DNA from: Bacteroidota bacterium
Lineage (GTDB): Bacteria > Bacteroidota > Bacteroidia > AKYH767-A > 2013-40CM-41-45
DNA length: 64,000 nucleotides
Direction of reading: 5' to 3'
Assembly (NCBI GenBank): GCA_016720655.1
Contig: JADKKE010000007.1
Span: 1-64,000, forward strand
Shown here: positions 11,026 to 19,306 of the stretch, piece by piece
Layout of the letters: the number at the start of each line of letters is the position of its first letter
Position numbering within the stretch: position 1 is the stretch's first letter
Position numbers and translations under genes: made by a program
The notes under the pieces: model-generated
Databases searched by the model: none
Told to the model about the DNA's origin: nothing
The model's input: the letters and a program-made list of their open reading frames with translations, nothing else

Positions 11026-11262
11026 GGGACGAGGGACTGGGGACGAGGGACGAACTGCTCCCTTCTCAGATCCTGAATCTCTTCACAAAAGGTAATGCCC
11101 AATAAGTACCCCACACCCACACTCACACTCACACTCACACTCACACTTCAACTCAAACTCACACCCACACCCACACCCACACCCACACTCACTCTTCACT
11201 CTTCACTCTTCACTCTTCACTCTTCACTCTTCACCTTCACTTCACCCTTCACTCTTCACTAA
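11026..11262 (+). repeat. Two-part short tandem repeat region upstream of the thiolase
   Basis: The first part (about 11026-11056) is G-rich with units like GGGGACGAGGGACT. The second (about 11105-11262) contains no G: first (CACACT)n and (CACACC)n hexamers, then (TCTTCACT)n octamers ending 4 nt before the thiolase ATG. The second part would be an unstructured leader if transcribed. It makes up most of the gap between two same-strand genes. Confidence 0.85.
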
Positions 11263-11266
11263 AAAA

Positions 11267-12442
11267 ATGGACGCATACATCATCGCCGGTTTTCGCTCTG
11301 CAGTCGGGAAAGCTCCCAAAGGTAAGTTTCGTTCCATGCGACCGGATGACCTTGCAGCGGAAGTGATTCGTCATCTCGTTGCATCAATACCACAGTTGGA
11401 TAAAGAACAAATAGACGATGTGATTGTAGGGAATGCAACCCCGGAGGCTGAACAAGGTTTGAACATCGGAAGGATGATAAGTCTGATGGGATTGAACACA
11501 GTGAAAGTTCCTGGAATGACGGTAAACAGGTATTGTGCTTCAGGCCTCGAAACAATTGCAATTGCATCCGCCAAGATTCATGCAGGGATGGCAGATTGTA
11601 TTATTGCAGGCGGGGTAGAGTGTATGTCGCCAATTCCTTTTGGCGGATGGAAGCTTGTTCCCAATCTAAAATATGTTCAGTCTAATCCTGATTATTACTG
11701 GGGAATGGGACTTACGGCAGAAGCAGTAGCTCGCGATTACAAAATAGGCAGGGAAGATCAGGATAGATTCGGTTTCGAATCAAACATCAAGGCTTCCAAT
11801 GCTATTCGCGATGGAAAATTCAAGGATGAAATAGTTCCAGTAACTGTCACGGAAGTTTATCTCGACGAAAAAGAGAAAAGAAAAACCCGTGATGTAATTG
11901 TTGATACGGATGAAGGTCCGCGTGCAGATACTACGCTTGAAAAAATGGCAACACTAAAACCAGTGTTCGATACACGGGGAACAGTAACTGCCGGGAATTC
12001 ATCACAAACCTCTGACGGCGCAGCTTTTGTAATTGTCGTGAGTGAGCGAATGCTAAAGAAATTAAATGTAAAACCAATTGCGCGTTTTGTGGATTATGCT
12101 GTTGCAGGTGTGGAGCCTCGTGTGATGGGAATTGGACCCATTGAAGCGATTCCAAAAGTACTGGCCCATGCCGGACTGAAAAAGGAAGATATGGATCTGA
12201 TCGAGTTAAATGAAGCTTTTGCTTCCCAGTCTCTCGCTGTGATTCGAACTCTTGAATTGGATCCTTCCAAAATAAATGTTAATGGAGGAGCAATTGCTTT
12301 AGGTCATCCGCTCGGTTGTAGCGGTGCCAAACTCTCCGTACAGCTCTTCTCCGAACTTCGCCGACGCAGCGGTAAATACGGCATGGTGACCATGTGCGTT
12401 GGAACAGGACAAGGAGCAGCAGGGATTTATGAATTACTCTAA
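11267..12442 (+). CDS. fadA: Acetyl-CoA acyltransferase (thiolase)
   Basis: A 391-residue thiolase, normal length. The nucleophilic cysteine is C90 in NRYCASGLE. The base/acid pair is H347 in ALGHPLGCSG and C377 in CVGTGQGAAG. It cleaves 3-ketoacyl-CoA to acetyl-CoA and a shortened acyl-CoA, the last step of beta-oxidation; biosynthetic acetoacetyl-CoA thiolases look alike. The neighbours (acyl-CoA ligase, hydroxyacyl dehydrogenase/hydratase, acyl-CoA dehydrogenase) favour the degradative role. The ATG at 11267 is preceded directly by a G-free tandem repeat with no Shine-Dalgarno sequence. Confidence 0.92.
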   Translation: MDAYIIAGFRSAVGKAPKGKFRSMRPDDLAAEVIRHLVASIPQLDKEQIDDVIVGNATPEAEQGLNIGRMISLMGLNTVKVPGMTVNRYCASGLETIAIASAKIHAGMADCIIAGGVECMSPIPFGGWKLVPNLKYVQSNPDYYWGMGLTAEAVARDYKIGREDQDRFGFESNIKASNAIRDGKFKDEIVPVTVTEVYLDEKEKRKTRDVIVDTDEGPRADTTLEKMATLKPVFDTRGTVTAGNSSQTSDGAAFVIVVSERMLKKLNVKPIARFVDYAVAGVEPRVMGIGPIEAIPKVLAHAGLKKEDMDLIELNEAFASQSLAVIRTLELDPSKINVNGGAIALGHPLGCSGAKLSVQLFSELRRRSGKYGMVTMCVGTGQGAAGIYELL

Positions 12443-12447
12443 GGAAT

Positions 12448-12716
12448 TTAGAATTTAGAATTATGAATTAAGAATGTTCACTCCCTTATTCTTGCATTAT
12501 CCAATTAATCTGAAACCACCCATTCATAATTCATAATTCTTAACGCATCCTGTAATTTCAATTCACAACCTGTCTATCTGCATCCCCCAACTCATAATTC
12601 ATAATTCTTAATTCTCAACTCATCCTGTAGTTTCAATTCACAACCTGTCTATCTGCATCCCCCAACTCATAATTCATAATTCTTAATTCATAATTCATAA
12701 TTCATAATTAATTCTA
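12448..12716 (+). repeat. Tandem duplication and AATTCATA-type repeats upstream of the acyl-CoA dehydrogenase
   Basis: A 75-bp unit beginning CATCCTGTA occurs at 12546-12620 and again, nearly identical for its first 69 bp, at 12621-12689. Flanking it are runs of AATTCATAATTC. A C-free stretch at 12448-12475 (GAATTATGAATTAAGAAT) is the exact reverse complement of ATTCTTAATTCATAATTC within 12680-12704, so the two ends could pair across about 200 nt. The array stops just before the GTG start at 12718. Confidence 0.8.
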
Positions 12717-12717
12717 C

Positions 12718-14510
12718 GTGGAAACCAGCACCCGACAATCAGCAATTAAAGGCGGAGAATTTATCATTCGCGAGACAAAGGCTTCAGATGTATTTATTCC
12801 GGAAGAAGCTACTGAAGAACAGCAAATGATTGCTCAAACCTGTCGCGATTTTTTGCAACAGGAAGTGTATCCAAATCTGGATAAGATTGATGCACAGGAG
12901 CCCGGACTCATGCAGACTATCCTTGATAAAGCAGGTGAACTTGGTTTGCTTGGTATTTCTATTCCGGAAGAGTACGGTGGATTTGGAAAAGATTTTACAA
13001 CCGGAATGATTGCCACAGAATTCCTCGGCGCCGGACATTCCTTTTCTGTTGCATACGCAGCGCACACAGGAATTGGCACTTTGCCAATTTTGTATTACGG
13101 CACAGAAGAACAAAAGAAAAAATATATTCCAAACCTCGCTTCCGGAAAATGGAAAGCGGCTTATTGTCTTACTGAGCCGGGTTCAGGCTCCGATGCAAAT
13201 TCGGCGAAAACGAAAGCTGTGTTGTCTGCAGACGGAAAAAACTGGATCATCAATGGACAAAAGATGTGGATCACCAATGGTGGATTCGCGGATGTATACA
13301 TTGTTTTTGCAAAAATTGATAACGATGAAAACCTGAGTGCTTTCATTGTAGAACGAAATTTCCCCGGCATTACGTTGAATCCCGAAGAGCACAAGATGGG
13401 AATCAAAGGAAGTTCTACACGGCAAATATTTTTCAACGACTGTGTTGTGCCGTTGGAAAACCAGCTCAGCGAAAGAGGAAATGGATTTAAAATCGCTGTG
13501 AACATTCTGAACCTCGGTCGTATTAAACTGGCAGGAGCCGCGATTGGCGGATGCAAACGGGTTGCCACACTTTCTGTTCAGTATGCGAACGAACGTCAAC
13601 AATTTGGACGACCGATTGCAAAATATGGAGCTATCCGTGTTAACCTTGCCGAGCAGGCTATCCGGATTTTCGCTGCGGAAGCAGCGATATATCGTTGTAG
13701 TCAGAATATGGAAGATGCCATCAATGCTTTGCGTGAACAAGGAATGGGAGGAGGAAGGCCAAGTTAAAAGGTGTGGAGCAATATGCAGTGGAAGCGGCTA
13801 TACTCAAAGTCTATGGCAGTGAAACTCTCGACTACGTCACCGATGAAGGTGTTCAGATCTATGGTGGAATGGGTTATAGTTCTGATGCTCCCATGGACCG
13901 CGCTTACCGCGACTCCCGAATCAACAGGATTTTCGAAGGTACCAATGAAATTAATCGCATGCTTGCTGTCGACATGATGTTGAAGAAAGCAATGAAAGGA
14001 GATCTCGATCTCATGGGACCTGCAACTGCAGTAGCCAATGAACTCTTGCAAATTCCCGACATGAGTAATGGCAGTGATGAATTGTTTGCTGCCGAAAAGA
14101 AAACCATTGCAAATTTTAAAAAGGCTGTCCTGATGGTAGCCGGTTCTGCGGTACAAAAGCTGATGATGGAGCTTGCCAAGGAACAGGAAGTGTTGATGAA
14201 CATCGCAGACATGCTCATCGATCTTTATGTGGCTGAATCCCTTCAGTTGCGCATTGAGAAACTTGCAGGAATGCGCGGCGAAGCCGGATGTACGGAAGAG
14301 ATTGATATGATGCGTGTTTTCCTTTACGATGCTGCTGAACGGATCAACAAGGCCGGAAAAGATGCCATCAACTCGTATACAAGTGGTGATGAACAACGAA
14401 TGCTCCTGATGGGCCTGAAACGATTCACCAAAGTTGCTCCTGTCAATGTAAAAGAATCCCGCAGACGGATTGCTGCTAAATTGATTACGGAAAACAAATA
14501 TTGTTATTAA
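12718..14510 (+). CDS. fadE: Acyl-CoA dehydrogenase (FadE-type), one frameshift
   Basis: About 597 residues over two frames: GTG 12718 to about 13750, then the -1 frame to 14510. The first part contains the FAD- and substrate-binding segments (AYCLTEPGSGSDANS, MWITNGGFADVY) and the helical FGRPIAKYGAI region. The second begins KAKLKGVEQYAVEAA and holds the catalytic glutamate in RIFEGTNEINRML and a C-terminal four-helix extension typical of the larger bacterial acyl-CoA dehydrogenases. It oxidises acyl-CoA to trans-2-enoyl-CoA and passes electrons to ETF. The break falls in the purine-rich ATGGGAGGAGGAAGG, where one base seems missing. GTG is the only sensible start, directly after the repeat array. 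Confidence 0.88.
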
Positions 14511-14529
14511 TACATAAGTATATACAAGT

Positions 14530-14563
14530 AAAGGAAGCCTCAAAAAGGTTTCCTTTTTTTTTT
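14530..14563 (+). terminator. Terminator after the beta-oxidation cluster
   Basis: Stem AAAGGAAGCC (14530-14539) pairs with GGTTTCCTTT (14547-14556) including one G-U pair, followed by a long T run. It closes the fad cluster. The rest of the gap to the RAYT gene at 14827 is AT-rich and shows nothing I recognise. Confidence 0.8.
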
Positions 14564-14826
14564 ATTGATTTTTTTAAAATCACATGATATTTATTTCAAA
14601 GATCCTTCACTATTTCAAGCCGAAGATTTCATTTAAATATACATGCGAATGCCATTGATATTTTTCAAAAAAATCCGCATAAAGAATCTTGCATTTAGTG
14701 AGCATGCCTCAGTAAAATTACGGTGATCTTTGTCAATGCATCAGGAACATTATACATGTTCTGTTTTGAGAAGTGATTTACGTGAGGAGAATTTGTTTCT
14801 GATGCAAATATTTTAATTGCAATTTA

Positions 14827-15496
14827 ATGTCCACTTTGTATCAAAATAAATACAGGAATGAATCCATACGGCTTCAACATTGGGATTACGCAAATGCAGG
14901 AGCATATTTTATTACTATTTGTACAAAGAACAGGGCTCATTTTTTCGGGGAAATTATTGATGGAGAAATGCATTTAAACGAAATAGGGGAAATTGCAAAT
15001 CAGGAATGGATCAAAACACCGGATATACGCCCGGATATGAATTTGAAATTGGGCGAATTTGTTGTGATGCCGAATCATTTTCATGCGGTGTTGATCATTG
15101 GGGAAAATCAATACAATCAACAAAATGATTTCACACAATTTCATGTGATTGGTGGGGACGCAATGCATTGCGTCCCCACCAATCACATGAAATATGTGGT
15201 GCCCGCAAAACAAATTCGGCCCCCAATCCAAAAACCTGGCATCCGTCATCCGTGGATACAAATCTTCTGTAACAACCCGGGTAAAAAAAATGATGGCTGC
15301 AAATTTGAATACCCAAAATACAATTGGTTGTGAAAATCATGTTTCATCAATTTTGAAAACCGCAAATTCATCCTTTGCCTGGCAGCCACGATTCTATGAA
15401 CACATCATTCGAAACGACCGGGCATTTTACAACATTCAAAAATACATCGTTGATAATCCCATGAAATGGCAGGAAGATCGTTTTTCAAAAAAATGA
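14827..15496 (+). pseudogene. RAYT / Y1-type (IS200-like) transposase, frameshifted
   Basis: REP-associated tyrosine transposases are HUH single-strand nucleases. The first frame (14827 to about 15195) has the family opening NESIRLQHWDYANAGAYFITICTKNR and the HUH motif MPNHFHAVLII. The downstream part lies in the +1 frame (about 15194-15496) with FGPQSKNLASVIRGYKSS and the C-terminal WQPRFYEHIIRNDRAFYNIQKYI, which carries the catalytic Tyr region. The frame is lost at or just after a perfect 56-bp palindrome inside the gene (15138-15193). An insertion of about 58 bp including that palindrome could itself account for the shift. It is a single-copy, domesticated-type element; no flanking IS ends were found. 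Confidence 0.82.
15138..15193. repeat. Perfect 56-bp REP-like palindrome inside the RAYT gene
   Basis: Two 28-nt arms meet without a loop (15138-15165 and 15166-15193); the core is GGGGACGCAATG/CATTGCGTCCCC. It is translated in frame as part of IGGDAMHCVPTNH. GC-rich palindromes of this kind resemble the REP hairpins that RAYT enzymes recognise, so this may be the element's own substrate. Confidence 0.95.
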
Positions 15497-15623
15497 ATTT
15501 GTGCTGATTAATTTTATTTTTTGAAAACATTCAGTATAACCATCACCAATTAGTTTCGTCATGGAGACTCTATGTAGTTCTCTTATTTTTACTCGTATCT
15601 CTAATATTTCGTAGATTTACCCT

Positions 15624-16673
15624 ATGGAAGATCAGGAGCCCAAACCCAAGCGAAGGATTCGATACAAAGGCACTCATCCGAAAGCTTTTAAAGAAAAATA
15701 CAAGGAACTTCAACCTGATCTTTATGCGGAGGATGTTGCCAAGGTGATGCAGCAAGGCCGGACGCCGGCAGGGATGCACCGTCCAATTTGTGTACACGAA
15801 ATTCTGGATTTTCTTAAAATTAAACCCGGACAAACCGGGTTGGATGCTACTTTAGGATACGGTGGCCATAGTCTGGAAATTCTCAAGGCAATCACTCCGG
15901 GTGGAAAATTATATGCCATTGATGTTGATGCAATGGAATTGCCACGAACAAAGGAGCGTCTTGCAGCATTGGGATATGGAGAGGATATATTGATTGTAAA
16001 GAAGTTGAACTTTTCAAATATTGACCTGATAACAGAGGAGGCAGGCCCACTTGATTTTGTATTGGCTGATTTAGGAGTTTCGTCGATGCAAATTGATAAT
16101 CCGGAACGCGGATTTTCTTTTAAAGTGGATGGACCATTGGATCTGCGACTGAACCCAAGTTCCGGTAAGTCAGCAACAGATCTCCTGAAAACGATTTCGG
16201 AGGAAGAGCTTGCCGCCCTGTTCCTTCAAAATTCTGATGAGCCTTTTTATCAGATCATCGCAAGAGCTGTCACAAATAAAATTTCAAAGGGATTTATCCT
16301 TGATACGACGTCAAAGTTGCAGGAGATAATCAAAGAGGCTTTATCATTATTGCCAGAAAGCACTCGTAAGGATGAGATTAAAAAATGTTGTCAGCGCTGT
16401 TTCCAGGCTTTGCGGATTGAAGTGAATGATGAATTTGGCGCACTCGATAAATTCCTGGATAGATTGCCGGAGGCATTAGCACCGGGTGGAAGAGTTGCAA
16501 TTTTGTCTTTTCATTCGGGTGAAGATCGTCGTGTCAAAAAAGCATTTCAGTATTTTCATCGTGAAGGGATATTTTCAGATGTAGCTCAGGAACCCATTCG
16601 ACCTACTGTTCAGGAGTGTACTGCTAATCCCCGTGCAAGGTCGGCGAAACTGAGATGGGCAATTAAAGCGTGA
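15624..16673 (+). CDS. rsmH: 16S rRNA (cytosine1402-N4)-methyltransferase RsmH
   Basis: A 349-residue SAM-dependent methyltransferase. Visible motifs are the typical N-terminal HRPICVHEILDFL, the SAM loop GLDATLGYGGHSLEIL (about 72-87), the acidic strand YAIDVDA, the catalytic-region LADLGVSSMQID, the DGPLDLRLNP segment and the C-terminal AILSFHSGEDRRVK. It methylates N4 of C1402 in the ribosomal P site. It is longer than the usual roughly 300 residues because of a basic N-terminal extension. In many bacteria rsmH begins the dcw cluster; here no mraZ, ftsL or ftsI follows, so this copy stands alone and may be a divergent paralogue. Confidence 0.85.
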   Translation: MEDQEPKPKRRIRYKGTHPKAFKEKYKELQPDLYAEDVAKVMQQGRTPAGMHRPICVHEILDFLKIKPGQTGLDATLGYGGHSLEILKAITPGGKLYAIDVDAMELPRTKERLAALGYGEDILIVKKLNFSNIDLITEEAGPLDFVLADLGVSSMQIDNPERGFSFKVDGPLDLRLNPSSGKSATDLLKTISEEELAALFLQNSDEPFYQIIARAVTNKISKGFILDTTSKLQEIIKEALSLLPESTRKDEIKKCCQRCFQALRIEVNDEFGALDKFLDRLPEALAPGGRVAILSFHSGEDRRVKKAFQYFHREGIFSDVAQEPIRPTVQECTANPRARSAKLRWAIKA

Positions 16674-16744
16674 GGTGGTGAAATTCATTTTTTGATTTCG
16701 ATATATTACTTATATTGAACTTTAAATCTTTTATATCTCGACCT

Positions 16745-17116
16745 ATGAAATCGTTTCAAATTTTCCTCGCAACATTTTTGCTTATTGTAATCATGTCCTT
16801 CAAAACCGAAAGTCCGGCCCCAATTGTAAAAACTGGAATTTATGGTGTGTGTAATTGTGACGATAAAAGTTTATCCAAAGTGGAACTGACAATCAACGAT
16901 GATTTTACTTTTCATTATGTCGATAATTTTAATCCAAAAAAAATGATTGATTTGAAGGGCACCTGGACATTGAATGAAAATGCCATTTTGTTGAAAGATT
17001 ATAAATCTGAGTTTAGGATTCATGATAAATGGCAAATTGACAATAATGAAAAATGCCTTAAATCAAGGAAAGGATTGGAGTTTACCCGATTGTGTTATTT
17101 GAAATCGTGCAATTGA
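16745..17116 (+). CDS. Small secreted protein of unknown function
   Basis: A 123-residue protein from ATG 16745, which is preferred over 16715 because it puts a hydrophobic signal (FLATFLLIVIMSF) near the N-terminus. The mature part is beta-rich with a pattern like lipocalin-type domains (DFTFHYVDNFNPKK, LKGTWTLNENAILLKD). It has a CNC pair near residue 41 and further cysteines near the end. No family is recognised with confidence. It is downstream of rsmH on the same strand. Confidence 0.5.
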   Translation: MKSFQIFLATFLLIVIMSFKTESPAPIVKTGIYGVCNCDDKSLSKVELTINDDFTFHYVDNFNPKKMIDLKGTWTLNENAILLKDYKSEFRIHDKWQIDNNEKCLKSRKGLEFTRLCYLKSCN

Positions 17117-17218
17117 AGTTTTCCGGATATTTATTTTTCATAAAGGAGAAAACTTTCCTTGATAGACACTATTGATTTTGCAATTGTTGAATCTTTTAAA
17201 GGGCTTTGGACTCGGCAA

Positions 17219-17265
17219 TCTAACCCCGATTGAAGCGAGGAACGAGCGGAAAACGGGTAGGTCAG
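17219..17265 (+). ncRNA. Candidate structured intergenic element
   Basis: The stretch has CTAACCCCGATTGAAGCG followed within 20 nt by AGCGGAAAACGGGTAG. CCCG can pair with CGGG and CTA with TAG. This arrangement recalls a structured motif often seen between genes of Bacteroidota (CCCCGAT, then AGCGGAAAGCGGG, around a variable hairpin). I recall it from genome reading, cannot confirm a family name, and the strand is a guess. It lies between the small secreted protein and the 3' end of the ferredoxin gene. Confidence 0.35.
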
Positions 17266-17340
17266 TGGTAAATGGAAACTAAGTATCGTTCCAAAATTTC
17301 TTTTTTCATTTTTTCTTCGAAATATTTCCGACCAATTGTT

Positions 17341-17574
17341 TCAGTTGAATTCGACAGAAATGATTCGTACCGGACAATTTTTTGCAGCAATTCTGTTTGC
17401 TTCATATTCGTCGGCATCCACGATCACTGAAAAATTTCCTTTTTTGTCAATACTTCCTACGAGTGTACATTTCCCGTCTTTTCGTGAAATGCGCCAGCGA
17501 TGCGCTGCTGCTTCAACACAGGCATTGCAACCGATGCATTTGTCACGACGATGCAGGATCCGAACTTTTTTCAT
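17341..17574 (-). CDS. Small single-cluster ferredoxin
   Basis: A 77-residue acidic/basic mixed protein with one iron-sulfur set: Cys-x2-Cys-x2-Cys in KCIGCNACVEAA near the N-terminus and the partner cysteine in NCPVRI near the C-terminus. The pattern fits a monocluster [4Fe-4S] (or [3Fe-4S]) ferredoxin of the bacterial type. The gene begins 21 bp after the U32 gene on the same strand, so the two are probably one transcript. Given the Fe-S/ferredoxin dependence reported for U32-type RNA hydroxylation, this may be its electron donor; that link is inference. Confidence 0.8.
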   Translation of the reverse strand: MKKVRILHRRDKCIGCNACVEAAAHRWRISRKDGKCTLVGSIDKKGNFSVIVDADEYEANRIAAKNCPVRIISVEFN

Positions 17575-17595
17575 GCATCCATGAGTTTGTAAATT

Positions 17596-18819
17596 TTATC
17601 GGAGGATCGGATTTTTTCTGTGAGTGGAGTAGTGAAGGTCTCTCTTTTTTGCAACAGAAACATTTGTACCAGCGACCATCATATCAGTAAGGATATGATG
17701 AATGTAGCCTGTTGTAGGTCCTGTAATAATTATTTCATCACCCGATGAAAGCTGATGCGATTCCATCAGTATTTCAGCAATGCCGGCTTTCTCGAAATAC
17801 TTGACACCACGACCGACATATACTTTTTTCTTAGTTGCATTTGAACCGTATTCATTGTTCCATTCTCCCATGGTACGGCCAAGGTAATATCCGTCCCAGA
17901 ATCCACGGTTGTACACTGTGGCGAGTCTTTGCATCCATGCAGCAATTTTTTCACTGTTGTAAGTTCCCTGTTTCCAGGAATCCAAAGCCTCCCGATAACA
18001 AGCAGTAACTGTGTGGACATAATCTGCAGCACGACCGCGACCTTCTATTTTAAGAACCGCAACTCCTGCTTCCATGATCTTATCTAAAAATCCGATCGTG
18101 CATAGGTCCTTCGCAGACATAATGTATTCGTTGTCTACTTCAAATTCTGTTCCGGACTCTTTGTCAGTGACAACATAACTTCTTCTGCAATTCTGAATAC
18201 ATGCACCACGATTGGCAGAAGCGAAATCCGAATGCAAACTGAGATAGCATTTTCCGGAGACAGCCATACACAAAGCACCGTGAGCGAAAATTTCTATTTC
18301 TATCAAATTCCCTTTTGGTCCGGTGATGTTGCGATTTTTAATTTGTCTGGTAATTTCAGCCACTTGTTTGAGACTCAATTCCCGCGCGAGTACCATCACA
18401 TCTGCATAGGAAGCGTAGAATTCTACCGTATCAATATTGCTGATGTTCGCTTGTGTTGAAATATGAATTTCCACACCTGATTTTTTAGCATAATTCAAAA
18501 CAGCATGATCGGAAGCGATGAGAGCTGTGATGCCACTTTCTTTTGCGCGATCAACAATACGTTTCATCAAATTGATGTCATGATCGTACATCACGGTATT
18601 CAATGTGAGGTATGATTTAACATTGTTAGATTTGCAAATGGATGCAATCTGATCCAGATCTTCCGTGCGGAAATTATTGGTGGAACGGGCACGCATATTG
18701 AGTTGCTCCACTCCAAAATAGACAGAATTGCATCCGGCTTTGATTGCAGCCATCAGGGCTTCATAGGAACCTGCCGGAGAAAGGAGTTCGACAGTTTTCT
18801 GTTCTAATGCTTTTGACAT
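17596..18819 (-). CDS. U32-family protein, TrhP/RlhA-like (tRNA or rRNA hydroxylation)
   Basis: A 407-residue cytoplasmic protein with the N-terminal ELLSPAGSYEALMAAIKAGCNSVYFG and the full U32 signature EIFAHGALCMAVSGKCYLS, followed by cysteines in NRGACIQNCRRSY. In E. coli the relatives TrhP (YegQ) and RlhA install 5-hydroxy groups on tRNA U34 and 23S rRNA C2501 with help from Fe-S assembly and prephenate. The historical label is peptidase U32. The length and C-terminal beta domain are closer to TrhP/YegQ (about 450 residues) than to the longer RlhA. I leave the exact RNA target open. It is followed directly by a ferredoxin gene. Confidence 0.82.
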   Translation of the reverse strand: MSKALEQKTVELLSPAGSYEALMAAIKAGCNSVYFGVEQLNMRARSTNNFRTEDLDQIASICKSNNVKSYLTLNTVMYDHDINLMKRIVDRAKESGITALIASDHAVLNYAKKSGVEIHISTQANISNIDTVEFYASYADVMVLARELSLKQVAEITRQIKNRNITGPKGNLIEIEIFAHGALCMAVSGKCYLSLHSDFASANRGACIQNCRRSYVVTDKESGTEFEVDNEYIMSAKDLCTIGFLDKIMEAGVAVLKIEGRGRAADYVHTVTACYREALDSWKQGTYNSEKIAAWMQRLATVYNRGFWDGYYLGRTMGEWNNEYGSNATKKKVYVGRGVKYFEKAGIAEILMESHQLSSGDEIIITGPTTGYIHHILTDMMVAGTNVSVAKKRDLHYSTHRKNPILR

Positions 18820-19306
18820 CGTTTTGACAGCTATTTGAATTGCTTTTTAGCTCTGTAATTTGAGATATCAACAAGTGGTTGGGAATGATATTTATCAGGT
18901 GTAAATAAAATTGATATGTCAGTGTAGTGGACCCGAATTGCTGCTGTGTATCCGGTTCAGAAGGTTCTCTCATTTGATGATTTCATTCGTGAATCCGGGC
19001 AATTCAATTTCAAGAATGAAAGTAGGAGTCATTTCCTGTTCGGTTCTTAGGAAACTAAAAACGATGGTCGGAAATATGCTTTGTGCAAATTTTCCTTCAG
19101 ATTAGGCTATTAGCAGATTTAAAGAACGATTTTCAATTCCTACCAATAAGGCATTCAAAAGTGGATTTTGGAGCTTAATTCTGTTTTCAGGACTTTTTAA
19201 CATTTATCTCTTGATTTCTTGATAACTATTTAATTAAAGGAGAGGTGAAAACATAGTACCTTCGTAAGGAAAGGCTAAAATCGCCTTTATTCAGGATATT
19301 CTCTCC
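18820..19306. other. Intergenic gap between divergent genes
   Basis: This 487-bp AT-rich gap holds no convincing gene. A TACCTTCG sequence at 19257-19264 resembles the -7 box of a Bacteroidota promoter for the cargo gene at 19307. A small AAAGGC/GCCTTT hairpin (19270-19288) lies in the leader. Nothing else stands out. Confidence 0.5.

Noticed and set aside
14974..15261. Minus-strand open frame opposite the RAYT gene
   Set aside because: Shadow frame; it shares the peptide GGDAMHCVPTNH only because the palindrome reads the same on both strands.
15624..16673. Start of a dcw cell-division cluster
   Set aside because: Although rsmH is present, neither mraZ upstream nor ftsL, ftsI or mur genes downstream are found.
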